60,000 nucleotides of DNA from Strigamia acuminata (lineage: Eukaryota; Arthropoda; Chilopoda; Geophilomorpha; Linotaeniidae): NCBI GenBank assembly GCA_949358305.1, contig OX442319.1:9860001-9920000 (forward strand). Direction: 5' to 3'. Positions 49,608 through 58,727 of this stretch are shown piece after piece. How positions within the stretch are numbered: the stretch's first letter is position 1; each line of letters starts with the position of its first letter. Below the pieces are notes generated by a model. The model did no database searches and was not told the origin of the DNA. It was given only the letters and a program-made list of their open reading frames with translations. The translations under genes were made by a program, and so were the position numbers.

Positions 49608-50290
49608 TTTAATTGTCATTAGTGTGTTTATTCCAGTACGCGTAGTGGTGCTTTGAATGAACATTTCTCGAAGCGTTCAAATTAAAGATCAACACATCTT
49701 ATTGTCATGTTTTCAAAAACGTTTCATTTCCGCATTTATTTGTGCATTTAAATTCTTTATTTTAAAAATGGCATTCTCAAATATTCAAAAAACTGAAAAT
49801 TTGTATCACTTTATTTTTTTATAACCTAAAACTTGCTGCGATTGTATTTTTTATTTCTAATTTAAAACATGTATGAAACACGTCAAAAGCCGTTAAAAAA
49901 ATACGTTCATTGTTTTTGTGTAGCAAATGAAATGTAAATTTATTTTCCATTCGACAAATCAATTGACAATTAATAAACGCCCAGGCAGTACGGTAATGCC
50001 AGTACTGAAAGTACTGACAGTATTTTATACATTTTACCTGCAGTGGAGATGGTTAATTAATTAATTAATTTTAATGGGTGTCGTATTTTCCATTTTCAGT
50101 ATCAATTATCAATATGTCGGTGTTTTTGTAATGTAGTGTTATTTAAATTTTATTATCTACCTGTAATTCTTTTTCTTCCTTAAATTTCGGATAAACATTT
50201 TATTTTTACGGCATTGTTAAAAAAGGTCTGTAAAAAGCAATTATTGGACACACAAATAAAGAAAACTGACACGGAGTATTTATTTAATAA
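49608..50290. other. 3' flank of zinc-finger gene 5
   Basis: As after 39125 and 46161: decayed finger (LNEHFSKRSN), AATAAACGCC near 49972, AT-rich. No other gene. Confidence 0.45.
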
Positions 50291-50715
50291 ATATTTCTTC
50301 TAAAATGAACGTTCCGCTACTACAACGGAAGATATCGGCACCTCTCTCACCACTTTTCTGCCGCCTCCGACTCTCCATCACGTCGCTTTATCTGTTTTTA
50401 TCAAGAGATGGCGCAACATGCAATTTTACATCGTGTTTTAGTAATACCTAGCATTCTGTCGCTAGCTAATATCCACCGCGCGCTTGAGAAAATCATTTCA
50501 CGTTGTTTGCTACCTGATCAGAATTGAGGTACGATATGATGTTTATGAAATTGCTAACTGCAAACTTACCTTTGACTTTTTGTAGTTTGCCGATCGGTAA
50601 GATCCATAAGTCAAGGCTCCATGACCTTCAGTGCCGGAGCACGAAAACATTCAGTGGCCGTACTCCGAAGAGAGCCGAAGGTACCATCTGGTTGTCCAAA
50701 TCATTCTCAACTGCT
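50291..50715 (+). promoter_or_regulatory. Zinc-finger leader block, copy 5
   Basis: Same motif series as copy 2 (GGAAGATATCGGCACC, GAGATGGCGCAACA, CGCTAGCTAATATCCACCG, CCGATCGGTAAGATCC, CCGAAG|GTACCA near 50687). Confidence 0.6.
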
Positions 50716-50792
50716 GAAAATGAAAAAAAAAAATTTTTATTACATTACTGTTAGAAAGCAATATTATTTTTAAAAAAAGTATGTTTTTCTTA

Positions 50793-51467
50793 CAGGTCGA
50801 GCCTCGCTAATACGAACAGGTCGGAGGAGCAATTAATGGTTCGTAATAGCGAGGGTTCATAACCACGAGGATTTCATTACAATGAGAAGAACTGAGAAAC
50901 CTATTTTACAAAAATTAGAAAAATTGTAGTAAAGATGATTTTGACGTTTTAAACATTTTTCTTATTATTTTGACGTTTTTACGTGTATTTTCAGCAATTT
51001 ACGTACATATTTTCAGTTCGGACGTACATAAAAGTAAATCATTATGAGAAGATAGTTTCAAAATGTTAAAATTATGAGAAAATATTTATAACAGCAAAAT
51101 TATCAGAAAATATACAAACCATCAAAATTATGTGAAAATGCACATAGAAACGTCAAAATCATGAGAAAATGCACTTACAAATGTCAAAATCATGAGAAAA
51201 TGCACTAAAAAATGTCAAAATCATGAGAAAATGCACTAAAAAATGTCAAAATCATGAGAAAATTTGGCTATTTTCAACCGGAAATGTTCGCAATGAAGTA
51301 TTTGCGTATTTCTGATTCGTTATAGTGAAATTTCGAAAAACGAAAGTTTGTTTTGACAAAATAATTTAACTTGGGAGAAATAGGGTGGACAGCCAAAAGA
51401 AAAATTCGTTATTGCGAGGAATTCGTTATAATGGTGTTCATAAGTCATAACAGCGAGGTTCAACTTT
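50793..51467. mobile_element. TA-type DNA transposon, full copy in gene 6 intron
   Basis: Left end CAGGTCGAGCCTCGCTAATA, right end complementary to GCGAGGTTCAACTTT, TA on both sides. The internal 31-bp repeat has about four to five units (51100-51260). Same insertion position as in genes 3 and 4, so it predates their duplication. Confidence 0.75.
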
Positions 51468-51618
51468 TATTTGATTTTCTTTTTATTTCAGAAAAAGTTC
51501 TATTTAGATGTAATTGAGCGATTTCTATCAGCGTAAAGCCAGCGATCGGTTGCGAAACATATTTTCTGCACACTCAGCTTGAAGTCTCGACATTTCTTCA
51601 AATTTCTTCAAATTCAAA

Positions 51619-52893
51619 ATGGAGAGAAAACAACAGCGCTTCGGTTGCAGTCGGTGTGATTATTCGAGTTCATTTTATTCATGCTTGAGGTCACACATGC
51701 TGATACACGTCGGTGCAAAACCCTACAAATGCCAGGTGTGTTCAATTTCCTTTCGGTCTAAAGTGATATTGAATGTCCACATGCAATCTCACACAAGGAA
51801 AACCCCATTCACGTGTCATTTATGTTCGTATTCCTGCACCAAACTTAGGGATTTAAAAAAACATTTAACAACCCATTCAGAAAACAAAGCATTAACTTGC
51901 CATTTGTGTAATTATTCTTGTAGCAGTCCAAAGATTTTGGCTACACATGTGAAAACTCACACTGGAGAAAAACAAGAAAAGTGTCATTTATGTGATTTTT
52001 CCTGTAGTGGAAGTGGGGATTTAAAAAGACACGTTCGGACCCATACTGGCGAAAAACCATACAAGTGTCATTTGTGTGATTACGCCAGTGCCGAAAGTGG
52101 GACTTTAAAATCACACATAAGAACCCACACAGGCGAAAAACCCTTCAAGTGTCGTTTATGTAGCTACGCCAGTATCAGAAGTGTGGGTTTAAAAGTACAT
52201 ATGAGAAACCATACAGGTGAAAAACCATATAAGTGTCAATTATGTGCTTTTGCCACTAAAAGAAGGGAGCTTTTAACGAGACATGAAAGAAGCCATACCG
52301 GAGAAAAGCCGTTTAAGTGTCATTTGTGCGATTATGCCAGTATTATAAGTTGGAGATTAACAGTTCATATGAGAACACATACCAGAGAAAAACCATTCGC
52401 GTGTCATTTGTGTGATTATTCCTGTAGTGGAAATGGGGATTTAATAAGACACGTCCGGACCCATACTGGCGAAAAACCTTATAAGTGTCATTTGTGCGAT
52501 TATGCCAGTGCTGAAAGTGGGAAATTAAAAAGACATATCAGAAGCCACACGGGCTTAAGAACTTTCATGTGTCATTTGTGTGATTTTACCTGTAATCAGA
52601 GTTGGAATTTAAAAAAACATTCACAGACTCATACTGGCGAAAAACCATTTAAATGTCATTTGTGTGATTTTGCCAGTAACGAAAGTCGGAGATTAAAAAT
52701 ACATACGAGAACCCACACTGGAGAAAAGCCGTTTAAGTGCCATTTTTGTGCTTACGCCAGTAATGATAAGCGGAGATTGAAAATACATATAAGAACCCAC
52801 ACTGGAGAAAAACCGTTTAAGTGCCATCTATGTGCTTACGCAAGTCGTGAAAGTGCGGTATTAAAAGGCCATATGAAAACACATGCGGGATAA
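51619..52893 (+). CDS. C2H2 zinc-finger protein 6 (15 fingers, 424 aa)
   Basis: ATG at 51619 after the acceptor at 51491-51492. Fifteen fingers, closely matching protein 3 (40995) at both ends but without its extra finger block. The order is RDLKKH, PKILATH, GSGDLKRH, AESGTLKSH, RSVGLKVH, KRRELL, ISWRLTVH, GNGDLIRH and so on to ESAVLKGH. The linker after finger 11 is unusual (THTGLRT). Ends HMKTHAG, TAA. The pair shows block gain or loss between recent duplicates. Confidence 0.9.
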   Translation: MERKQQRFGCSRCDYSSSFYSCLRSHMLIHVGAKPYKCQVCSISFRSKVILNVHMQSHTRKTPFTCHLCSYSCTKLRDLKKHLTTHSENKALTCHLCNYSCSSPKILATHVKTHTGEKQEKCHLCDFSCSGSGDLKRHVRTHTGEKPYKCHLCDYASAESGTLKSHIRTHTGEKPFKCRLCSYASIRSVGLKVHMRNHTGEKPYKCQLCAFATKRRELLTRHERSHTGEKPFKCHLCDYASIISWRLTVHMRTHTREKPFACHLCDYSCSGNGDLIRHVRTHTGEKPYKCHLCDYASAESGKLKRHIRSHTGLRTFMCHLCDFTCNQSWNLKKHSQTHTGEKPFKCHLCDFASNESRRLKIHTRTHTGEKPFKCHFCAYASNDKRRLKIHIRTHTGEKPFKCHLCAYASRESAVLKGHMKTHAG

Positions 52894-53440
52894 AAACTAT
52901 TCAAGATTAATTTGTGTGTTTATTCCTGTGTGCGTAGTAATACTTTGAAAAAACATTTAGCAAAGCGTACAAACTAAATACTATTTCATCTTATTTTAAT
53001 GTTTTTGTTTATTTCTGTGTTTAATCGTGCATTTAAATTTTGTCAATTTTAAATTGATATTGAGATTGTCAGTGATGTATTTTGGTTAAATTTTGGAAGT
53101 GTTAGTAGTTATATTTAGTTATATTTTGAAAGATTTTGTACTGTAACGCTTCAAATAAAGGCCCGGGGCGTTTGTTTATTTTTTTATTCATGTATTCCTA
53201 ATGTGGCGATGAATTTTATAATTGAATTATTCTTGTTCTTGTTCTTAAAAAACGTGTTATTTCTGTGGCGAACATATAAACACCATTTTTTGTACAGATA
53301 AATAAAGAAAACTGGTATTTCTTTTGACTTATACAACTAGATCTAATAAATAGAAAATAACAATTTTTTTTTCTTCAAAATTTATGTGATGGGGGTTTTT
53401 GAAGCACCCTGCTACCACAAATTATACACAGATTATAATC
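52894..53440. other. 3' flank of zinc-finger gene 6
   Basis: Parallel to the flank after 42773: decayed finger, AATAAAGGCC near 53155, AT-rich. No gene. Confidence 0.45.
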
Positions 53441-53840
53441 TGTGCTGCTACAACGGAAGATGTCGGTGCCACAATATCATCACGCTCTTTCCAATCGGCC
53501 AACACGTTGCTTTATTCATTTTTACCAAGAGATGGCGCAAAATGCAATTTCACATCGGGTTTTACTATCACCCAGCAACGTCATGTTTTCCTGTCGCTAG
53601 CTTGTATCCACCGCGCGCTTGAGATGATCCTTGGATCCTTTCACATTGTTTGCCGAAAAATAAGAATTGAGGTACAATCTGACGTTCACGATATTGCCAC
53701 CTCTAAACTTACCTTTAACTTTTTTTTTTTGTAGTTTGCCGATCTGTAAGATCCATAACTGTTCAAGTCTCGTGACTTTCAGTACGAAAACATTGTGGGC
53801 GTAGTCTTAAGAAAGCTGAAGGTTCCGCTTGGCTGATATT
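53441..53840 (+). promoter_or_regulatory. Zinc-finger leader block, copy 6 (attached to a dead gene)
   Basis: Recognisable by GGAAGATGTCGGTGCC, GAGATGGCGCAAAA, TCGCTAGCTTGTATCCACC and TTTGCCGATCTGTAAGATCC. It precedes the pseudogene at 53931. Closest to copy 1 in having GATCTGTAAGATCC. Confidence 0.5.
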
Positions 53841-53930
53841 CTCACTAGATTACTGTAAGAAAGTGATAGCATAGATCAATATTATTTATGAAAAGCGTGT
53901 TTCTAATGTTTAATTAGATTTTAATTTCAG

Positions 53931-54475
53931 AATAAGTTCTACTTCGATGTGGCAACTGGCGGACCGCGGTCCGTATCTGGACCGCGGAAGGTCGAAACTT
54001 GGTCCGCCAGATATTTTTTATTATATATTTTTTAGGTAATTTTGGTGTTTTTTTGGGTTGTTTTTAGTGTTTTTTAGTGTTTTTTGTGTTCTTTTTGTTT
54101 TATTTTGTTGTCTTTTTCTGGACCTCAATAAAATTTTCAATTTTTCCGGACCCCACTTAAAATTACTTGCCGACCCCTGGTCTATAGTGATGTTGGTTGT
54201 CCACACACGATCGCACACGACGAAAAACCCATTGACGTGTCATTTGTGTGCTTATTCTTTCGTTGAAAATAGGGATTTAACAAAACATTCTAGAACGCTT
54301 ACACGAAAAAAAACCATTTAAGTGCCGCTTGTGCAGTTATCCCTGCATTCGAAGTGGGCAATTAGAAAGATACAGCTAGGTATACAAGAGAAAAATAATT
54401 TAATTGACATTTATGTGCTTATCCCGGTGCGGGTAGTGATACTTTGAATAAACATTTTACTAAGCGTACAAATTG
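53931..54475 (+). pseudogene. Zinc-finger pseudogene, 5' end replaced by a transposon
   Basis: The exon start (after TTTCAG at 53925-53930) matches other members for about 20 bases; then comes foreign DNA to 54180. Finger sequence resumes at the second finger (TMLVVHTRSH), followed by LTCHLCAYSFVENRDLTKHS, a frameshift near 54310 and two decayed fingers. The start codon and first finger are missing. Confidence 0.8.
53950..54180. mobile_element. hAT-like element replacing the zinc-finger start
   Basis: The right end reads, inverted, CCAGGGGTCGGCAAGT, a typical hAT terminus; the left end GGCAACTGGCGGACCGCGG shares the GGCAA core and GC-rich subterminal palindrome (GGACCGCGGTCC). About 230 bp, T-rich inside, no transposase. 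No clean target duplication, because part of the host exon is missing. Confidence 0.5.
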
Positions 54476-54970
54476 AAGACTTGATACATCTTACGCACAC
54501 GTTTTCAAAAACGTTTTATTTCTGCATTTAATGGTGCATTTAAATTTTTTAATTTAAATAACATTCTTCTCTCAAACTCAAAAGTTCAGAATACTGTACG
54601 GAAAATTCGTGTCAATTCGTTTTTTAGAGAAACCTGACAATTTTAAAACTGGAATGACTCTGTAACTAATTAAAATTTTTATTTGAATCTAAAATCATTC
54701 TAGAATTTGAAATGACATTTTTATGTCTGGAAATTTATATCACTCCTATTCTGTCCTTGTGTTCTCACTTTTAATGTAAAGTGTATGAGTAAAATGTAAA
54801 GCATGTACGAACCACGAACAACCCGTATAAAAAATTCTGTTGATTGTTCATGAATTTTGTAAATTTGTTTTCCTTTTAATAGTTTGCTTAATCTTCCCAT
54901 AGCCATGGTGGGTCAAAAAAATTACAGAAGTGGAAAAATAATTATAATTCTTTTTTTTCTGAAAATTAAT
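54476..54970. other. Non-coding AT-rich DNA
   Basis: Corresponds to the usual 3' flank of a cluster member but diverged. No gene or repeat of note. Confidence 0.35.
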
Positions 54971-54974
54971 TAAG

Positions 54975-55215
54975 GATGTCAACTTAGAGCGTGTCATCTA
55001 GCGGGAAAAAATCTAACCGCGACACAATCTACCGCGACTTTGGAAACTGCGACTACGTATATTTTAGGTTTAATTCCTAAGACGGGCTAACAGCCCCCCC
55101 TTGACCCCCCGCGAACCTAACCTTACTGGTTTTTTGATAAAAAAACCTTTTTTTTTGGAACGTATTGTATCGTATTGTCGCGGTAGGTGAGTGTTGCGGT
55201 CTAGATGTGGGGTCC
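54975..55215. mobile_element. Putative MITE with CCGCGAC-type inverted repeats
   Basis: Left part has AATCTAACCGCGACACAATC and TACCGCGACTTT; right part has TTGTCGCGGTAGGTGAGTG and TTGCGGTCTAGATG, which pair imperfectly. Length about 240 bp. Ends and target duplication unclear (TGTCAACTT near the left, CTGTCAACTTTTA near the right). Confidence 0.4.
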
Positions 55216-56048
55216 TGTCAACTTTTATTCCTCAAAAACTTTTTTTCTTATTTTATAATGTCTAAAAATGAATAGTTTTTCAATTATTATGAAGATAATT
55301 TAATATTTGTAACATAAAACACCCTTACTGGGAGCGTCATATACCGCTTTGCCATCTGTTTACACTAGGTGGCATATTAAAATTAGGTCTAAAACATGGG
55401 CTCCTGCCAGGAAAAATGCGATTGCATCAGGAAAAATGTGATTGTGCACATGTGCAGAAGCGTTTTTGAAAAGAAGACAGGAATGACCGACCATAGCTAT
55501 ACATGTGTTGTAACCAGCCATGGCTATGGGGAAGGTTAATCTATCAGTTCTACAAGTCCGTCCAAGGATCCCAAGTTCCATTTAACAACTCGCACAATAA
55601 AAATCATTCAAGTGCTATTTTTTTTTTTTATTCTTATTCTTATTTCTGCATTCAGAAAAGATTTTTAAAATACATTTAGAAAATTTTGAAAGGGGTCCGA
55701 TCCAACAACTTTGAGGAAAAGAACAATTTTTTATAGTGTTATAAAATACTGAACACAGCATAAAAATAATTAAACAAGTTAGATATTTTTATAATGAGAA
55801 AAGGGGATAGCTGGAGCCTCTGGGATACCCGCCTGGATACCCGCTTACCTCACGGAGAAGAAACCATAACCAAACATAAATGTTTGGAAAATGTTTTGGT
55901 TTGGTATCGTAGGTGACCAGGGGATTGGATGCAGATGGGATTTTTGTTTTTGGTTTGTGTGGCTAGTGATATGGGGAAAAAGTGCACTTTTCACTTGATT
56001 ACTTGCTTGTAAACTGTACCAATAATATTTGAATTCTTTTAATTTCAG
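55216..56048 (+). promoter_or_regulatory. Upstream region of zinc-finger gene 7
   Basis: The common leader block is not recognised here. The part from about 55685 to 56048 matches 47990-48482 upstream of gene 5 (GGGGATAGCTGG, GGATACCCGCCTGGATACC, AAAAAGTGCACTTT) without the MITE. The rest shows no gene. Confidence 0.4.
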
Positions 56049-56135
56049 AATGTTTATTTCCGATGTGATTGAGTGATATCCTATCTGCCAGTTTACGAAG
56101 CAAACGTTTTATACACGGAACTTGTAGTCCTGTTA

Positions 56136-57242
56136 ATGAAGAGGAAAGAAGAGCGTTACAGCTGCAATCTGTGTGATTATTCGTGCTCAGTTTATTCACG
56201 TTTGGCGAATCACATGCTTATACATACTGGTGAAAAACCCTTCAAATGCCAAGTCTGTTCAATTTTTTTTAGGCATAAGCAAGCATTAGTTGTCCATATG
56301 CGAACTCACACAGGTGAAAAACCATTCAAGTGCCATCTTTGTGCTTATTCCAGTATTACAAGTGGGAGTTTAAAAAAATATATTGCAACTCACACAGGTG
56401 AAAAACCATTCAAGTGTCATTTATGTGATTATTCCAGTATTACAAGTGCGGATTTAAGAAGACATATTGCAACTCACACAGGTGAAAAACCATTCAAGTG
56501 TCATTTATGTGCTTATTCCAGTATTACAAGTGGGCATTTAAGAACACATATTGCAACTCATACAGGTGAAAAACCATTCAAGTGTCATTTATGTGATTAT
56601 TCCTGTATTACAAGTGCAGATTTAAGAAAACATACTGCAACTCACACAGGTGAAAAACCATTCAAGTGTCATTTATGTGCTTATTCCTGTATTGCACGTA
56701 GGAATTTGAAAACCCATATTGCAACTCATACAGGTGAAAAACCATTCAAGTGCCATCTTTGTGCTTATTCCTGTATTACAAGTGGGAGTTTAAAAACCCA
56801 TATTGCAACTCATACAGGTAAAAAACCATTCAAGTGTCATTTCTGTGCTTATTCTTGTATTACAAGTGGGCAATTAAGAACACATATTGCAACTCATACA
56901 GGTGAAAAACCATTCAAGTGTCATTTATGTGCTTATTCCAGTATCACAAGTGGGAGTTTAAAAAACCATATTGTAACTCACACAGGTGAAAAACCATTTA
57001 AGTGCCATTTCTGTGATTATTCCAGTATCACAAGTGGGCATTTAAGAAAACATATTGCAATTCATACAGGTGAAAAACCATTCAAGTGTCATTTATGTGC
57101 TTATTCGTGTATTAGAAGTGGGAGTTTAAAAGACCATATTGCAACTCATACAGGTGAAAAACCATTCAAGTGTCATGTATGTGATTATTCCAGTATTACA
57201 AGTGGGAATTTAAAAAGACACTTGAAAACCCATATTGCATAA
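56136..57242 (+). CDS. C2H2 zinc-finger protein 7 (13 fingers, 368 aa)
   Basis: Acceptor at 56047-56048; ATG at 56136 (MKRKEERYSCNLCDYSCSVY). Thirteen fingers, almost all with ITSGxLK helices and TGEKP linkers, recently amplified one finger at a time. In finger 3 the first zinc-binding His is Tyr (SLKKYIATH), so that finger may not fold. It ends KRHLKTHIA with TAA, after which another finger remains partly readable. Sister of protein 5. Confidence 0.9.
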   Translation: MKRKEERYSCNLCDYSCSVYSRLANHMLIHTGEKPFKCQVCSIFFRHKQALVVHMRTHTGEKPFKCHLCAYSSITSGSLKKYIATHTGEKPFKCHLCDYSSITSADLRRHIATHTGEKPFKCHLCAYSSITSGHLRTHIATHTGEKPFKCHLCDYSCITSADLRKHTATHTGEKPFKCHLCAYSCIARRNLKTHIATHTGEKPFKCHLCAYSCITSGSLKTHIATHTGKKPFKCHFCAYSCITSGQLRTHIATHTGEKPFKCHLCAYSSITSGSLKNHIVTHTGEKPFKCHFCDYSSITSGHLRKHIAIHTGEKPFKCHLCAYSCIRSGSLKDHIATHTGEKPFKCHVCDYSSITSGNLKRHLKTHIA

Positions 57243-57378
57243 AAACCATTCAAGTTCCATTTTTGTGTTTACTCTTGTCAGCTAATTAATACTTTGACAA
57301 ATTGTGTTTAAAAACATTTTTCTGTACCGAAAAATTGAGAAAACTGAAATTTATTTTGACTCAAAAAGATTATTTTTA

Positions 57379-57668
57379 ACGTAGTGGCTACATTCACGTC
57401 CGACGTGAACGTATTATTTTCATGACCTGCTGTGATTGGTTGAGAAATGCATTTAAATACAAACTGAAAATACACAGTTCGGTCTACTTTGCTCTAACGG
57501 ATTAGGTTAGGTCTGGGGGGGAAGAAGAATAAAAGAAGCTAAAACCTCGAGAACATAGAATTTGAGAAAACTTACATTGAGGAAACGAATCGACATGAAT
57601 GGATTTCAGCCAATCACAGCGCGTCATGAAAATAATCCGTTCACGTCGGGCGTGAACGTAGCCACTGC
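57379..57668. mobile_element. 290-bp MITE with ~60-bp inverted repeats and 9-bp direct repeat
   Basis: Left arm GTGGCTACATTCACGTCCGA, then CGTGAACGTATTATTTTCAT; right arm is the near-complement. Flanked by TTATTTTTA (57370-57378 and 57669-57677). The interior has no ORF of note and a G run at 57516-57523. A 9-bp duplication points to a Mutator-like or related family. Confidence 0.8.
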
Positions 57669-57694
57669 TTATTTTTATACTACAAAAAAACATT

Positions 57695-57840
57695 TTCTGA
57701 TATTTGCCGATTTTCACATCGATTACCACTTGTGCAAAAATTCCTGCAATCAAAGTAGCAACTTAAAGAGAAACATGCGTAGGTAAGCACACAGGAGAAA
57801 AATGATTTAATCGTCATTTATGTGTTCATCTGTTTATATG
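57695..57840 (+). pseudogene. Decayed zinc-finger fragment
   Basis: Reads DYHLCKNSCNQSSNLKRNMR, followed in another frame by the familiar end KHTGEK with TGA and the decayed-finger sequence. Only one to two fingers remain. Confidence 0.6.
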
Positions 57841-58059
57841 TTTACTTCGTTTCTCTCGATGTTGATATCGGAAAATGTTTTTCAACCTAAAAACAAATAA
57901 TTGAATGAGGAATATTGTTTGGTTAAAATTGAATTTTTAACAGTAAGCAGCACTAGATTTTTTAATTTTTAAATTTTTTGCTGGAATTGAATTTTCAGCT
58001 CGTTTCCAATCAAGTAGACGTGGTTTGCCGGCCATTTGCGAGCAACTTCAATTTTCTAT

Positions 58060-58275
58060 GCAATTTTGCCCTCATGCGATGTTCTTGCAAAATGGAATTC
58101 GAAAGAAATCAGTGGGAATAACCCATGCGATTATTTCCACCGATTTCTGTAATGGAGAGGTTAAACCCAGAGAATTTCTTTGGGAATAACACGTGGTTAT
58201 TTCCACAGAAATTCTGTGGAGATAAACAAAGATATTTCCAGAGAATTTCTCTGGAATTAGCGCTTGCCAAAAAAA
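58060..58275. repeat. Inverted-repeat-rich insertion
   Basis: Contains several complements of GAATTTCTCTGG/CCAGAGAA and GTGGTTATTTCCAC around 58120-58260. It separates two zinc-finger fragments and ends in an A run (58268-58281). Probably a small foldback element. Confidence 0.45.
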
Positions 58276-58284
58276 AAAAAAACA

Positions 58285-58456
58285 CAACTGCCATTTGTGT
58301 GATTATTCCAGTAATACAAGTGGGAGTTTAAAAACACGTATTGTAACTCATACAGGTAAAAAATCACTCAAGTGCCATCTTTGCGCTTCTTCCTGTGCGC
58401 ATTGTAATAGTTTGAAAAAACATTTATCAAAGCATGACAAAAATGTAGAAAAGTGA
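58285..58456 (+). pseudogene. Two-finger zinc-finger remnant
   Basis: Frame reads NCHLCDYSSNTSGSLKTRIV (one zinc His changed to Arg), then LKCHLCASSCAHCNSLKKHL and a TGA at 58454-58456. No start codon nearby. Right edge of the zinc-finger cluster. Confidence 0.65.
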
Positions 58457-58727
58457 AAATTTGTTTTAATTTGTGTTTTCATAAAATAAAACGTGTGTTG
58501 ATTGTATTTTATTAATTTTGAAATATATTTTATTATTCCTTGTATTATACTTCGATTGAAGTTTAATTGAAGTTTAATTGAACCTTTAACTTTATTTAAC
58601 CACTTGTGTTTAATTTTTGTATTTTTCTGAAAATGCTGAACGTTTGTTTAAATTTTTCTTTTACGCAAAATAAAATGGTATATATTTCTTGCTTAACTTT
58701 CAATTTTAAAACATCTTTTATTCATTT
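58457..58727. other. Spacer between zinc-finger and LRR clusters
   Basis: AT-rich; short direct repeat AGTTTAATTGA twice near 58560-58580. No gene seen. Confidence 0.4.

Noticed and set aside
55360-55581. Minus-strand ORF upstream of zinc-finger gene 7
   Set aside because: No recognisable domain, no repeat in paralogous leaders, and weak composition.
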